DNA from: Billgrantia azerbaijanica
GTDB taxonomy: Bacteria > Pseudomonadota > Gammaproteobacteria > Pseudomonadales > Halomonadaceae
NCBI GenBank assembly: GCA_004551485.1
Contig: SBLD01000006.1
Span: 61,808-125,807 of the forward strand
Reading direction: 5' to 3'
Length of the DNA stretch: 64,000 nt
The notes beneath the pieces were generated by a model that saw only the letters and a list, made by a program, of their open reading frames with translations, searched no databases and was not told where the DNA came from. The position numbers and the translations under genes were made by a program. Below, piece after piece: positions 27,329-37,577 of the stretch (the stretch's first letter is position 1; each line of letters begins with the position of its first letter).

Positions 27329-28517
27329 TCAGCGCGCGGGTGCTCTCCAGGGCGGCCATGTAGCAGCGGTGCAGCTGGTCGGGCGGCGGGTCGTCCGGCA
27401 TCTCCTCGACCTGGCGTTCGTGGCCCTCGCACAGGGTGAGCACGGCGCCCAGCGGGCCGCTACGGTGGGTGAGGGCGCGGATGATGCTCGAGTTCAGCGG
27501 CAGCTTGGCGAGCAGCGTGTCGCGATCCTCCTCCAGCAGGGCATCCATCATCGAGAACAGTCCGGTCGTGAAGGCATCCTCCGGGTCCAGGCCGGGGAAG
27601 GGCGCGGCCAGGTTGCGGCACATGAAGGCGCGCACCAGCGCCATGCGCAGCACGAGGCGCGAGGAAGGCTGCAGGTTCGCCAGGGTCAGCGTCAGCATCA
27701 GGCGGCGCAGCTCGATGAGGCCGAGAATCTGCATGCCGCGGCGCAGGTCGATCACCTCCTTGCCGCCGCGGTGGAAGTAGCTCGAGTTGGCGCGCCGCAG
27801 GATGGCGACGTGAAGGTGGGGCATCTGCACGACCAGCTCCTGCAGTCGCTGCAGGTCGCAGTCGTCCTCGTAGAGCGCCTGGATGAGGCGGATCTGGGCG
27901 GCGCGGTTGCCGTGGCGACCGCGCGGTCGCGAGGCGAAGAAGCTGGGGTGGGCGAGGTAGTTGCCGTCGTAGTAGTTGCAGCCGAGCGCCTGGTAGCGGG
28001 CGAGTTCCGAGGCGCTGCCGATGTTCTCGACCAGCAGCTCGATGCCGTGGCCGTCAAGCTGCTCGAGCGTGGCGGGGTCGAGCTGATCGGGCGAGGCGAG
28101 TGCCGCCACATCGATGCGCGGCAGCAGGGCGTCGGGGGCCTGCATCACACGGTGGGCGGGCATGAGGATGCGATAGCCGCGCTCGCGCATCTCGTCGAGA
28201 CGGTGCAGCAGATCGTCGTCCACCGCGGGGGCGTCGCCGATGCCGATGACCAGCCGGCGGGCCGGGGTCGGCAGCAGCTCGGGGCGGGTGATCCACGCCA
28301 TCGGCAGGGTGACGAACAGAAGGCGTTCGCCAAGCAGCCCGGTGTCGCCGAGCTCGTAGACCGCGGCGGCCAATGCGCGGGCGGTTATCGCCAGGGTCTC
28401 CGTGTCGTCGTCACCGTGCTGGCGATGGACGAGCCGGTCCGCCACGTGGCGGTGCTCGTTGTCGTGGATCGGATGGAGGGCAATGGTGCAAGGATCGAGA
28501 TCCCGTGGCTGCGACAT
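27315..28517 (-). CDS. Degenerate EAL plus HDOD signalling protein (YuxH/CdgJ type)
   Basis: 400-residue cytoplasmic protein. The N-terminal half (about 1-200) has an EAL-like fold pattern, but the EAL motif region reads DRLVHR, and the expected Asn, Glu and DDFG residues are absent, so it should not hydrolyse c-di-GMP. The C-terminal half (about 200-390) is an HDOD domain (LQELVVQMPHLHVAILRRANSS, GMQILGLIELRRLMLTLTLAN). This architecture is known for motility-linked proteins such as Vibrio CdgJ. ATG at 28517 with GGGAG upstream; the longer open frame has no support. Convergent with fliA. Confidence 0.85.
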   Translation of the reverse strand: MSQPRDLDPCTIALHPIHDNEHRHVADRLVHRQHGDDDTETLAITARALAAAVYELGDTGLLGERLLFVTLPMAWITRPELLPTPARRLVIGIGDAPAVDDDLLHRLDEMRERGYRILMPAHRVMQAPDALLPRIDVAALASPDQLDPATLEQLDGHGIELLVENIGSASELARYQALGCNYYDGNYLAHPSFFASRPRGRHGNRAAQIRLIQALYEDDCDLQRLQELVVQMPHLHVAILRRANSSYFHRGGKEVIDLRRGMQILGLIELRRLMLTLTLANLQPSSRLVLRMALVRAFMCRNLAAPFPGLDPEDAFTTGLFSMMDALLEEDRDTLLAKLPLNSSIIRALTHRSGPLGAVLTLCEGHERQVEEMPDDPPPDQLHRCYMAALESTRALMSGL

Positions 28518-28635
28518 GCTGCTTGGCTCCCTGCTGAATGCGTGTGCGCCCGAGGTTGGAGGCATGATACGGGAAGCGGTACATCGCGTCCTCACCGTGA
28601 CACCAGATACGCAGGCGGAGGCGAAACGGCCGGGA

Positions 28636-29418
28636 TCACTCGGCAATGGCCAGCCGGAGCAATGCCAGGTGTGTTTCGAGGCCGCTGGCCAGGGCCTCCA
28701 GTGCCGGGCGGGCATGGAAGAAGCCCTGCTGACGATAAAGGCCGTTGCGGGCCAGCCACAGCGACTCCTCGCGGGTTTCCACGCCCTCGGCGATCAGCTC
28801 GATGCCGAGCTCGTCGGCCAGTGTCACCAGGCCGTTGAGGATGGCCTGGCGCCGGGGATCGGCATCGCATCCTGCGACCAGGGTGCGGTCGATCTTGAGC
28901 CGGTCCGGATGCAGCACGGTGAGCAGGTCGAGGTTGGCGTAGCCGTTGCCGAAATCGTCGAGAGCCGTGGCGAAGCCCAGGCGGCGGTAGGTGTCGATGA
29001 TGTCACGCAGTTGCTGCTGATCCTGCACCCGTTCGGTTTCGGTGACCTCGAAGATCAGTTGCTCCGTGGGCCAGCCGACCTTCTCGGAAATCTCCAGGGT
29101 GGCCTGGATGCAGGCCAGGGGTTCGTAGACCGCGTTGGGCAGGAAATTGATGGAGAGGGCGGTGGTCATGCCGAGTCGGCTGGCCAGCTCGATGGCGCGG
29201 ATGCGGCACGCCTGGTCGAAGCGGTAGAGCAGCTCGGGCGTCACGCGGGAAAGGATGCTGGCCGCGGATTCGCCGGCCGGGCCGCGCACCAGTGCCTCAT
29301 GGGCGATGACCCGGGCCGCCGCCACATCGACGATCGGCTGGAAGGCCATGGTGAACGCGAAGGGGAGGGGCTGTTCGCAGCGGACACAGTGCCCGTTGAC
29401 GGTGATGCAGCGGCTCAT
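28636..29418 (-). CDS. Small EAL-domain c-di-GMP phosphodiesterase under sigma-28 control
   Basis: 260-residue stand-alone EAL protein. The active-site residues are all present: EALVRG, NFLP, FEVTETE, DDFGNG, LKIDRTL and AEGVE, so it is probably an active phosphodiesterase that lowers c-di-GMP to pppGpG/pGpG. The first 16 residues hold three cysteines (Cys4, Cys11, Cys14 in CVRC) before PLPFAFTMAFQPIVD, a possible metal or redox site. ATG at 29418 with GGAGTGG upstream. A sigma-28 promoter lies upstream at 29477-29503. By regulation and size it is a functional counterpart of E. coli PdeH (YhjH), which is also FliA-dependent; this is an inference. Confidence 0.9.
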   Translation of the reverse strand: MSRCITVNGHCVRCEQPLPFAFTMAFQPIVDVAAARVIAHEALVRGPAGESAASILSRVTPELLYRFDQACRIRAIELASRLGMTTALSINFLPNAVYEPLACIQATLEISEKVGWPTEQLIFEVTETERVQDQQQLRDIIDTYRRLGFATALDDFGNGYANLDLLTVLHPDRLKIDRTLVAGCDADPRRQAILNGLVTLADELGIELIAEGVETREESLWLARNGLYRQQGFFHARPALEALASGLETHLALLRLAIAE

Positions 29419-29476
29419 GTCCACTCCTTCTGGCGGTGGCAATCGAGGGGCCGCAGGAAAGGGGCCCGCCAAGCAA

Positions 29477-29503
29477 GGATCGGCCGACGCGAGAAAAACT
29501 TGA
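29477..29503 (-). promoter_or_regulatory. Sigma-28 promoter of the EAL gene
   Basis: On the minus strand TCAAGTTT (29503-29496), an 11-base spacer and GCCGATCC (29484-29477) match the FliA consensus with a perfect -35 and correct spacing. The expected start of transcription is about 50 bp before the ATG at 29418. Confidence 0.82.
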
Positions 29504-29576
29504 AGAGCCAGAGATCCGCTTGTTCCAGATCAAGGAAGCCCTTGGCAAGGCGTTGCCGTTCCGCGCGGCGCCAGTC

Positions 29577-29603
29577 TAAAGTCTGGGCCCGCGCTGCCGA
29601 TAT
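29577..29603 (+). promoter_or_regulatory. Sigma-28 promoter of motC-motD
   Basis: TAAAGTCT at 29577-29584, an 11-base spacer and GCCGATAT at 29596-29603 match the FliA consensus. It faces right toward motC, whose ATG is at 29641 with AGGAG at 29630-29634. It forms a divergent pair with the promoter at 29477-29503. Confidence 0.85.
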
Positions 29604-29640
29604 TTCGTTATGCGCGCGCCCTCGCAGTCAGGAGTCCTGA

Positions 29641-30465
29641 ATGAATCCGTCCACAATCATCGGCATCCTCGCCAGCATCGTGCTGCTGGCCAGTGTGCTC
29701 TTCTTCACCGCCGAGTCGCCGCAGAGCTTCCTGAACCTGCCCGGCCTTGCCATCGTCCTGGCAGGCACGATGGCGGCCACCTTCATCAGCTATCCGCTGC
29801 GCGAGGTGCTGCGGGTGGTGCGTCTGGTGGGGCTGGTCTTTCGCCGCGAGAACACCTACACCCGCGACGACATCAGGGAGCTGGTCGACATGTCGCGGCT
29901 GTGGTTCAAGGGCGACGTACGGGCGGTCGAAGCGGCGCTCGAGAAAACCCGCAATCCCTTCCTGCGCACCGGCATCCAGTTGGTGATCGCCAACACCAAG
30001 GAGGAGGAGATCTTCGACCTGCTGCGCTGGCGCATTGCCCGACTGAAGGCGCGCGAGCATGCCGAGGCGCAGATCTTTCGCACCATGGCCACCTATGCGC
30101 CGGCCTTCGGCATGATCGGAACCCTGGTGGGGCTGGTGAACATGCTGGAGGTCATGGAGGCGGGAGATCTGCACGTGATCGGCCCGCGCATGGCCGTGGC
30201 GCTGCTCACCACCTTCTACGGCATCCTGCTTGCCAACTTGGTCTTCAAGCCCATCGCGGTGAAGCTCGAGCGGCGCACCGAGGAGCGGCTGATCGCCATG
30301 AACATGGTGCTCGAGGGCATCTCGCTGATCACCAAGCGGCGCCTGCCCTCCTTCATCGAGGAGACGCTCAACTCCTTCGTGGCCAACTACCATGACGAGA
30401 TCCGCGATTCTGCGGTGAGCCGGCGTGCCGATGATGACCCTGGCGAGGCCGGCCAGCATGCTTGA
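29641..30465 (+). CDS. motC: Second stator subunit, MotC/PomA type
   Basis: 274-residue MotA/TolQ/ExbB-family inner-membrane protein, a second stator distinct from MotA at 4748. It has TM1 (about 6-23), TM2 (about 34-52), a cytoplasmic loop with charged residues (RRENTYTRDDIRELVD), and a last pair of helices with YAPAFGMIGTLVGLVNML and AVALLTTFYGILLANLVF. It is closer in pattern to Pseudomonas MotC and Vibrio PomA than to E. coli MotA. Driven by a sigma-28 promoter and overlapping motD. Ion type (H+ or Na+) is not decidable from what I see, though a halophile could use Na+. Confidence 0.9.
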   Translation: MNPSTIIGILASIVLLASVLFFTAESPQSFLNLPGLAIVLAGTMAATFISYPLREVLRVVRLVGLVFRRENTYTRDDIRELVDMSRLWFKGDVRAVEAALEKTRNPFLRTGIQLVIANTKEEEIFDLLRWRIARLKAREHAEAQIFRTMATYAPAFGMIGTLVGLVNMLEVMEAGDLHVIGPRMAVALLTTFYGILLANLVFKPIAVKLERRTEERLIAMNMVLEGISLITKRRLPSFIEETLNSFVANYHDEIRDSAVSRRADDDPGEAGQHA

Positions 30466-31147
30466 CCGTGACACGCGTCACGCGCTGCAGCCGGTCGTGG
30501 CTGCCGATGGGGATGGCGAAGGCTGGCTGATGAGCTATCTGGACGTGCTGACGCTGCTCATCACCCTGTTCGTGCTGCTGGTCTCGATGCTCGGCAATGG
30601 CGCGGCGAGCGATGGCAGCCGGTATGGCGGCCAGGCGAGCCAGGAGATCACGGCGGAGGCCCGGATGGCCGCGCTGCTGGTGACCGGGCAGCTCCAGACC
30701 GGACTCCAGCCGCGCCACGATGGTCTCAAGCCGCGCTTTTCCGGGCTCGAGATCGATGGGGTGAGCGTGGCGGAGGGGCAGCAGGGTATCACCCTGCGGA
30801 TCGACGACAACCTGCTGTTCGCCAGCGGCCAGGCACAGCTGACCGCCCAGGGGCGCGAGGTGTTGACGAGCCTGCATGAGGTGCTGTCGGCCTTTGAAGG
30901 CGAAATCTCCGTCGAGGGGCACACCGATGACGTGCCGATCGCCACGGCTCGCTTTCCGTCCAACTGGGAGCTTTCCACTGCTCGCGCCATCGCGGTGCTG
31001 CGCTTTCTGACCGAGCTGGGCGTGGCATCCGAGCGGCTGCGCGCCGTCGGCTACGCCGACACGCGTCCGCTCGAGAGCAATGCGACGGCCCAGGGCCGGG
31101 CAGCCAACCGCCGCGTGGAGCTGCTGCTGCGCCAGATGGCCGGGTGA
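30458..31147 (+). CDS. motD: Second stator subunit, MotD/PomB type
   Basis: 229-residue partner of motC. One membrane helix begins GWLMSYLDVLTLLITLFVLLVSM, with the ion-binding Asp at residue 29. An OmpA-like peptidoglycan-binding domain follows (about 110-225: LRIDDNLLFASGQAQLT, VEGHTDDVPI, NWELSTARA, NRRVELLL). I prefer ATG 30458 (overlap of 8 bp with motC, GGCGAGG upstream); in-frame GTG 30425 and ATG 30431 are alternatives. It is shorter than MotB at 5617. The stop overlaps the next gene. Confidence 0.9.
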   Translation: MLDRDTRHALQPVVAADGDGEGWLMSYLDVLTLLITLFVLLVSMLGNGAASDGSRYGGQASQEITAEARMAALLVTGQLQTGLQPRHDGLKPRFSGLEIDGVSVAEGQQGITLRIDDNLLFASGQAQLTAQGREVLTSLHEVLSAFEGEISVEGHTDDVPIATARFPSNWELSTARAIAVLRFLTELGVASERLRAVGYADTRPLESNATAQGRAANRRVELLLRQMAG

Positions 31148-33870
31148 CCATGAGGTCGGGGAGAACGCCGTGGCGCTGGACGCTGTGGCTGGCCACCGCC
31201 CTGTATGCGGCGATGCTGCTCGGCCTCCTGGCCGTGATGACCTGGGCCCTGGCGGACCGCCATGCGCAGGAGCTGGAGCGGGCGCGCGAGCGCACCCTCG
31301 CCCATGCCGAGCTGATGGCCGAGTGGGTGGGCGGCGCCTTCACCAGTACCGACAACACGCTCGGTGGGCTGGCCAACCTCTTCGCCGTGTCGCTGCACGG
31401 CGCACCGGCCGATACCCAGCCGCTGGCCGATGCCTTCGAGACGCTGCTCGCCCAGCGCCAGCAGAGCCTCCCCTTCCTGGACGCCATCGGCATCCTCGAC
31501 CCGCAGGGACGCACCCGCTACTCGACGGGCGAGCCGGGGTTTCCCGCGAGTGCGCCGGCCGAGCATGACTTCATCGATGCCTTTCTCGACGATCCGGCTG
31601 CGCGGCTCTGGGCCGTTCACTGGGCGCCGGAGAGCGATCGGCAGCGCGTGCTTTACGTGCGGCGCATGGTCGATGCCGAGGGGGATCTCACCGGCCTGGC
31701 CGCGGCACGCATGGACCTGCGGCTCTTCTCCCGGGCCCTGCAGCGGATCCAGCTCGACGCGGGGCAGAGCATTACCTTCGTCGATGACAGCCTGCGCCTG
31801 GTGGCGCGACGTCCCGCCGTGCCGGGTCTCTCGCCGCGCGAGATCCTGGGCATGTCGGTCGATCTGCCCGAGATGGCGGAGGCGATCGCCGATCCAAGGC
31901 CGCGCACCGTCACCCTGACGTCCCCGCTCGACGACGAGCGACGCATCTTCGGTGCCGTGCGCCTCGAGGGATTGCCTTTCTCGGTGGTGGTGGGGTATAG
32001 CCTCGAGGTGGTGCTGGCCGACTGGCGTCAGAAGGTGCTGGGGCTCGTCGTCGGCTGGATACTGCTCGCCCTGCTCGGCCTGCTGGCGCTCGTTCACTAC
32101 CTGCGCCTGATGCGCACCGAGGCCGAGCTGCAGCGCAGCGAACAGCGCCTGTGGCACATCAACCGCTCACTGCAGGCGGAGCTGCGCATCGCCGCCATGG
32201 CCTTCGATACCCACCTCGGTATGTTCATCACCGACGCCAGGGGATGCATCCAGAAGGTCAATCGCACCTTCGAGGCGATCACCGGCTACACCCAGGCGGA
32301 GGTGCTGGGGCGCACCCCGCGCCTGCTCAACTCCGGGCGCCATTCCCCCGAGTTCTACCAGCGGATGTGGCAGCACCTCCACGCCGAAGGGCGCTGGCAG
32401 GGTGAGCTGTGGAACCGACGCAAGAATGGCGATACCTACCCGCAGCGCCTGACCGTCAGTGCCGTCACCGACGAGGCGGGCGAGGTGACCCACTACGTGG
32501 CCACGCTGAGCGACATATCCACCCGCAAAGCCGCCGAGCAGGAGGCGCACCGCCTGGCCTTCTACGACCCGCTGACCGGCCTGCCCAACCGGCGCATGAT
32601 GCTGGACCGGATCACCCAGGCGATTGCGACGAGTCGCCGAACCCAGCAGCAGGCGGCGCTGCTGTTCATCGACCTGGATGGCTTCAAGCACGTCAACGAC
32701 AGCCTGGGGCACCAGCAGGGCGACGACCTGTTGCAGCTCGTCGCCCGCCGCCTGGAGAGCGCCAGCCGCAAGGCGGACCTGGTGGCGCGCATCGGTGGCG
32801 ACGAGTTCGTGATCCTGCTCGAGGGACTGGGCGAGAGCCTCGATGAGGCATCGCAGGTGGCTGAGCGGCTGGCCAGCAAGCTGCTCGGGGTGATCGCCGA
32901 GCCGTGCCGCCTGGGCGAACATCGCCACCCGATCTCCGGCAGTATTGGCATCACGCTGCTCGGCGACGGCACCGAGAGCGTCGACGAGAGCCTGCAGCAG
33001 GCCGAGATGGCCATGTACCAGGCCAAGCAGGCCGGGCGCAACACGCTGCGTTTCTTCGACCCGCTGATGCAGGCGGTGGCGGTGCGCCGCGCCATGCTCG
33101 AAAGCGATCTGCGCCAGGCCGTGGCCCGTGACGAGCTGCGCCTCTTCTATCAGGTACAGGTGGACGGGGCGTCGCGGGTGACCGGTGTCGAGGCGCTGCT
33201 ACGCTGGCAGCATCCCCGGCACGGCATGGTGCCGCCCGGCGATTTCATCCCGGTGGCGGAGGAGAGCTTCCTGATCGTCTCCATCGGTCGCTGGGTGCTG
33301 GAGAGCGCCTGCCGCCAGCTGGCGTGCTGGGCCGGGGAGCCGGAGACGGCGGGATTGACCATGGCGGTCAACATCAGCCCGCACCAGTTCCAGCAGCCCG
33401 ACTTCGTGACGGAGCTCGAGGCGCTGCTGGCCGCCACCGGCGCATCAGCCGAGCGCCTCAAGCTGGAGCTCACCGAGACGCTGATCATGGAGGAGCCCGC
33501 GGTGGCTCGGCAGACGATGCAGCGTCTCAAGGCCATGGGCGTGCGCCTCTCGCTGGACGATTTCGGCACCGGCTACTCGTCGCTCTCCTACCTCAACCAG
33601 CTGCCGCTCGACCAGCTCAAGATCGACCAGTCGTTCGTGCGCCCGCTGTTCGAGGACAGTGCCAACGCGGTGATCTCGGAAGCGATCATCCAGCTCGGGC
33701 ACAACCTGGGGCTCGAGGTGATCGCCGAAGGGGTGGAAACCGAAGCCCACCGCGAGTGGCTGGCCGCGCACGGCTGTCACGCCTACCAGGGGTACCTCTT
33801 CTCGCGCCCCTTGCCCCTCGGGGAGCTGACAGCGCTGCTGGAGACCTCGAGCTGTGCCGCCGGCCGCTGA
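31144..33870 (+). CDS. Membrane PAS-GGDEF-EAL c-di-GMP protein in the motCD operon
   Basis: 908-residue sensor. TM1 is near residues 12-36; a periplasmic sensor of about 255 residues follows (Cache-like by layout, not firmly assigned). TM2 lies near 298-320, then PAS (about 345-460), GGDEF (about 470-635, IGGDEFVILL) and EAL (about 650-900, EALLRW, NISPHQF, LELTETL, DDFGTG, LKIDQS, AEGVET). Both catalytic domains keep their key residues, so it may both make and degrade c-di-GMP. GTG 31144 overlaps the motD stop; ATG 31150 is an alternative start. Its operon position ties it to control of the second stator. Confidence 0.92.
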   Translation: MTMRSGRTPWRWTLWLATALYAAMLLGLLAVMTWALADRHAQELERARERTLAHAELMAEWVGGAFTSTDNTLGGLANLFAVSLHGAPADTQPLADAFETLLAQRQQSLPFLDAIGILDPQGRTRYSTGEPGFPASAPAEHDFIDAFLDDPAARLWAVHWAPESDRQRVLYVRRMVDAEGDLTGLAAARMDLRLFSRALQRIQLDAGQSITFVDDSLRLVARRPAVPGLSPREILGMSVDLPEMAEAIADPRPRTVTLTSPLDDERRIFGAVRLEGLPFSVVVGYSLEVVLADWRQKVLGLVVGWILLALLGLLALVHYLRLMRTEAELQRSEQRLWHINRSLQAELRIAAMAFDTHLGMFITDARGCIQKVNRTFEAITGYTQAEVLGRTPRLLNSGRHSPEFYQRMWQHLHAEGRWQGELWNRRKNGDTYPQRLTVSAVTDEAGEVTHYVATLSDISTRKAAEQEAHRLAFYDPLTGLPNRRMMLDRITQAIATSRRTQQQAALLFIDLDGFKHVNDSLGHQQGDDLLQLVARRLESASRKADLVARIGGDEFVILLEGLGESLDEASQVAERLASKLLGVIAEPCRLGEHRHPISGSIGITLLGDGTESVDESLQQAEMAMYQAKQAGRNTLRFFDPLMQAVAVRRAMLESDLRQAVARDELRLFYQVQVDGASRVTGVEALLRWQHPRHGMVPPGDFIPVAEESFLIVSIGRWVLESACRQLACWAGEPETAGLTMAVNISPHQFQQPDFVTELEALLAATGASAERLKLELTETLIMEEPAVARQTMQRLKAMGVRLSLDDFGTGYSSLSYLNQLPLDQLKIDQSFVRPLFEDSANAVISEAIIQLGHNLGLEVIAEGVETEAHREWLAAHGCHAYQGYLFSRPLPLGELTALLETSSCAAGR

Positions 33871-33888
33871 GCCGGCAGCCTTTCTCCC

Positions 33889-34809
33889 TCAATCGTCGAC
33901 GCGGCCGAGCAGCAGGAACTCGATCAGGGCCTTCTGGGCATGCAGGCGGTTGCCAGCTTCCTGCCACACCACGGCGCGTGGGTCGTCGAGCAGGGTCTCG
34001 CTGATCTCCTCGCCGCGATGGGCGGGCAGGCAGTGCAGGAAGAGCACATCCGCTTTCGCCCGGTCGAGCAGCGCCTCGCTGACCTGGAAGCCGGCAAAGG
34101 CGGCCTCGCGCTTGGCCTGCTCCTCCTCCTGGCCCATGGAGGCCCAGACGTCGGTAGTGACCAGGTCGGCGTCCACGACCGCCTCGGCGGGGGCGTGGGT
34201 CAGCGTCACCCGGTCGCCGGCAGCCGCGAGGATCTCCCGGTCCGGCTCGTAGCCCTCGGGGCAGCAGATGCGCAGGCGGAAGTCGAACTGGCGGGCGGCG
34301 TTGATCCAGGAGTGGCACATGTTGTTGCCGTCGCCGATCCACACGGCGGTCTTGCCCTTCGGGCTGCCGCGCAGCTCCGTCCAGGTCATGACATCGGCGA
34401 GCAACTGGCAGGGGTGGTAGTCGTCGGTCAGGGCGTTGATTACCGGCACCTCGCTGGCGGAGGCGTAGGTTTCCAGGCCCGCATGGGAGAAGGTGCGGAT
34501 CATCACGATGTCGACCATCTCGGCGAGCACACGAGCGGTGTCCTCGATCGGCTCGCCGCGACCCAGTTGGGTGTCGCGCGGCGAAAGGAACAGCGCATGG
34601 CCGCCGAATTGGGCCATGGCGGTCTCGAAGGAGACGCGGGTACGGGTCGAGGACTTCTCGAAGATCATCGCCAGGGTGCGGTTGGCGAAGGGGGTGTAGG
34701 TCGGCCCCTGGGCGCGCAGGCGGTTCTTGATCGTGATGGCGCGCTGGATGAGGTAGTGCAGTTCTTCCGGGGTCAGGTCCAGCAGGGTCAGGAAATGGCG
34801 TGTCGCCAT
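33889..34809 (-). CDS. argF: Ornithine carbamoyltransferase
   Basis: ArgF condenses ornithine with carbamoyl phosphate to citrulline in arginine synthesis. The 306-residue product has the carbamoyl-phosphate motif ([12 protein letters not shown]), the HPCQ motif (YHPCQLLAD), and the ornithine-binding SMG and HCLP motifs ([21 protein letters not shown]). ATG at 34809 ([11 protein letters not shown]) with GGAGAG upstream; the longer open frame has no support. It is convergent with the PAS-GGDEF-EAL gene, 18 bp away. argG, the next enzyme of the pathway, is 1.5 kb away on the other strand. Confidence 0.95.
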   Translation of the reverse strand: MATRHFLTLLDLTPEELHYLIQRAITIKNRLRAQGPTYTPFANRTLAMIFEKSSTRTRVSFETAMAQFGGHALFLSPRDTQLGRGEPIEDTARVLAEMVDIVMIRTFSHAGLETYASASEVPVINALTDDYHPCQLLADVMTWTELRGSPKGKTAVWIGDGNNMCHSWINAARQFDFRLRICCPEGYEPDREILAAAGDRVTLTHAPAEAVVDADLVTTDVWASMGQEEEQAKREAAFAGFQVSEALLDRAKADVLFLHCLPAHRGEEISETLLDDPRAVVWQEAGNRLHAQKALIEFLLLGRVDD

Positions 34810-34976
34810 GAGGATCTCTCCGCGCGAAAAAACCTCCATCCTAGCCAGCCGTCGGGGGATGCGCAATGCGCTCGGCATGCGTAGAATGGGGCCCACGAGA
34901 AAAGGCTGAGCGCCGGGCTCGGGTATTGTTCGAGGCCGGCCGTCTCGGTACCCATGCGATTCAACCGGGAGCGCAC

Positions 34977-35321
34977 ATGAGCACCACCATCGAGAACATC
35001 CAGCGCCAGATCAGCGAGAACCCGATCCTGATCTACATGAAGGGCACCCCCCAGCTGCCGCAGTGCGGATTCTCCGCCCAGACCGTGCAGGCCCTGATGT
35101 CCTGTGGCGAGCGTTTCGCCTTCGTCAACGTGCTGGACAACCCGGACATTCGCGCCGAGCTGCCCAAGTATGCCAACTGGCCGACCTTCCCGCAGCTGTG
35201 GGTCGAGGGCGAGCTGGTGGGCGGCTGTGACATCGTCGTCGAGATGTACCAGAACGGCGAGCTGGAGACGCTGATCAAGGAAACGGCCGCCAAGCACAAG
35301 GACGATCAGCCGGAAGGCTGA
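34977..35321 (+). CDS. grxD: Monothiol glutaredoxin GrxD
   Basis: Monothiol glutaredoxins with a CGFS active site carry and hand over Fe-S clusters, often with BolA. The 114-residue product has Cys30 in PQCGFS, the conserved GTP and MKG residues, and [18 protein letters not shown]. Size equals E. coli Grx4 (115). ATG at 34977, with a GGGAG upstream. A strong hairpin terminator follows at 35356. Confidence 0.96.
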   Translation: MSTTIENIQRQISENPILIYMKGTPQLPQCGFSAQTVQALMSCGERFAFVNVLDNPDIRAELPKYANWPTFPQLWVEGELVGGCDIVVEMYQNGELETLIKETAAKHKDDQPEG

Positions 35322-35355
35322 AGAGCGGCGCTTCGCGCCTGGAAGCTTGAAGAGG

Positions 35356-35387
35356 AACACCCCTGCAGCAGAGCTGCGGGGGTGTTT
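35356..35387 (+). terminator. Terminator after grxD
   Basis: A 14-bp stem (AACACCCCTGCAGC at 35356-35369 with GCTGCGGGGGTGTT at 35373-35386, one T-G wobble) with a 3-base loop runs into TTT. It lies between the convergent grxD and rnt and may serve both. Confidence 0.75.
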
Positions 35388-35423
35388 GCTATGGGGTGTG
35401 GCAAATGACTTTCCAGCTTCCCG

Positions 35424-36089
35424 CTACGCTTCCTCGCCATTCTGCTCGCGCTGGGCCAGTGCCCAGCCGCCCAGGTCCTTGTAGCGGTTGACCATGGCGC
35501 AGAACAGGTCCGCCGTGCGCTCGGTGTCGTAGCGCGCCGAGTGGGCCTCGTGATTGTCGAAGGGAATGCCCGCCGCCTGGCAGGCGCGAGCAAGCACCGT
35601 CTGGCCGTAGACGAGGCCGGCGAGGCTTGCGGTGTCGAAGCTCGAGAAGGGGTGGAAGGGGTTGCGCTTGATGCCGCAGCGGGCCACGGCGGCGTTGAGG
35701 AAGCCGTGGTCGAAGGCGGCGTTGTGGCCGACCAGCACCGCGCGGGTGCAGCCGTGCGCCTTGATCGCCTTGCGCACCGGGCGGAAGATCTCGTTCAGTG
35801 CCTCGGTCTCGGAGAGGGCGACGCGCTGGCGCAGGGGGTCGTCGAGCTTGATGCCGGTGAAATCCAGCGCCGACTGCTCGACGTTGGCCCCCGCGAAGGG
35901 TTCGATGTGGAAGGCATGGGTAGCGTCGGGCAGCAGGTTGCCGTCCGGGTCCATGGTCAGGGTTACGGCGGCGATCTCCAGAATCGCGTCCCGTTCGGGA
36001 TTGAAACCTCCGGTTTCCAGGTCTACCACCACGGGCAGGAAGCTGCGGAATCGCTGGGCCATCAGGTCGCGGGCGATCGCCTCGCTCAT
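35424..36089 (-). CDS. rnt: Ribonuclease T
   Basis: RNase T is a DEDD 3'-5' exonuclease that trims tRNA and other stable RNA ends. The 221-residue product has Asp23 and Glu25 in VVDLETGGF, a central [11 protein letters not shown], and the final [12 protein letters not shown] with the catalytic His and Asp. Length matches E. coli RNase T (215). ATG at 36089 with AAAGGAG upstream. Divergent from argG across a 179-bp gap. Confidence 0.94.
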   Translation of the reverse strand: MSEAIARDLMAQRFRSFLPVVVDLETGGFNPERDAILEIAAVTLTMDPDGNLLPDATHAFHIEPFAGANVEQSALDFTGIKLDDPLRQRVALSETEALNEIFRPVRKAIKAHGCTRAVLVGHNAAFDHGFLNAAVARCGIKRNPFHPFSSFDTASLAGLVYGQTVLARACQAAGIPFDNHEAHSARYDTERTADLFCAMVNRYKDLGGWALAQREQNGEEA

Positions 36090-36226
36090 GCGCCTCTCCT
36101 TTGTATGGGCGGGTTGCGGTCGGCTCGAAAGCGGTCGGTGCAGGACAGCCATCCCTCGAATGCGCGCAGTCTAACAGCTTGGCCGTGGAGCGTCCCGCGC
36201 CGGTATTCGCGGCGCCGCTGCCACGC

Positions 36227-36232
36227 TATAAT
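36227..36232 (+). promoter_or_regulatory. Candidate -10 element of argG
   Basis: TATAAT at 36227-36232 is a perfect sigma-70 -10 box 37 bp before the argG ATG. The -35 is weak (TTCGCG at 36206-36211, spacer 15). I saw no clear ARG box. Confidence 0.5.
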
Positions 36233-36268
36233 TCCTCCCCCTAGACGTTCACCAGAAAGGAGCCCCGA

Positions 36269-37489
<1,221 letters not shown>

Positions 37490-37519
37490 TCGCGCGCATC
37501 GCGGTTTGCTGGTTGGTAG

Positions 37520-37546
37520 AACGCCGGTCCCGCGGGGCCGGCGTTT
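37520..37546 (+). terminator. Probable terminator after argG
   Basis: AACGCCGG (37520-37527) and CCGGCGTT (37538-37545) form an 8-bp stem with a GC-rich loop, followed by TTCT. It lies 31 bp after the argG stop. Confidence 0.65.
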
Positions 37547-37577
37547 CTGCCTGGGGAGGTCAAGAGAGAGGGGTTGT

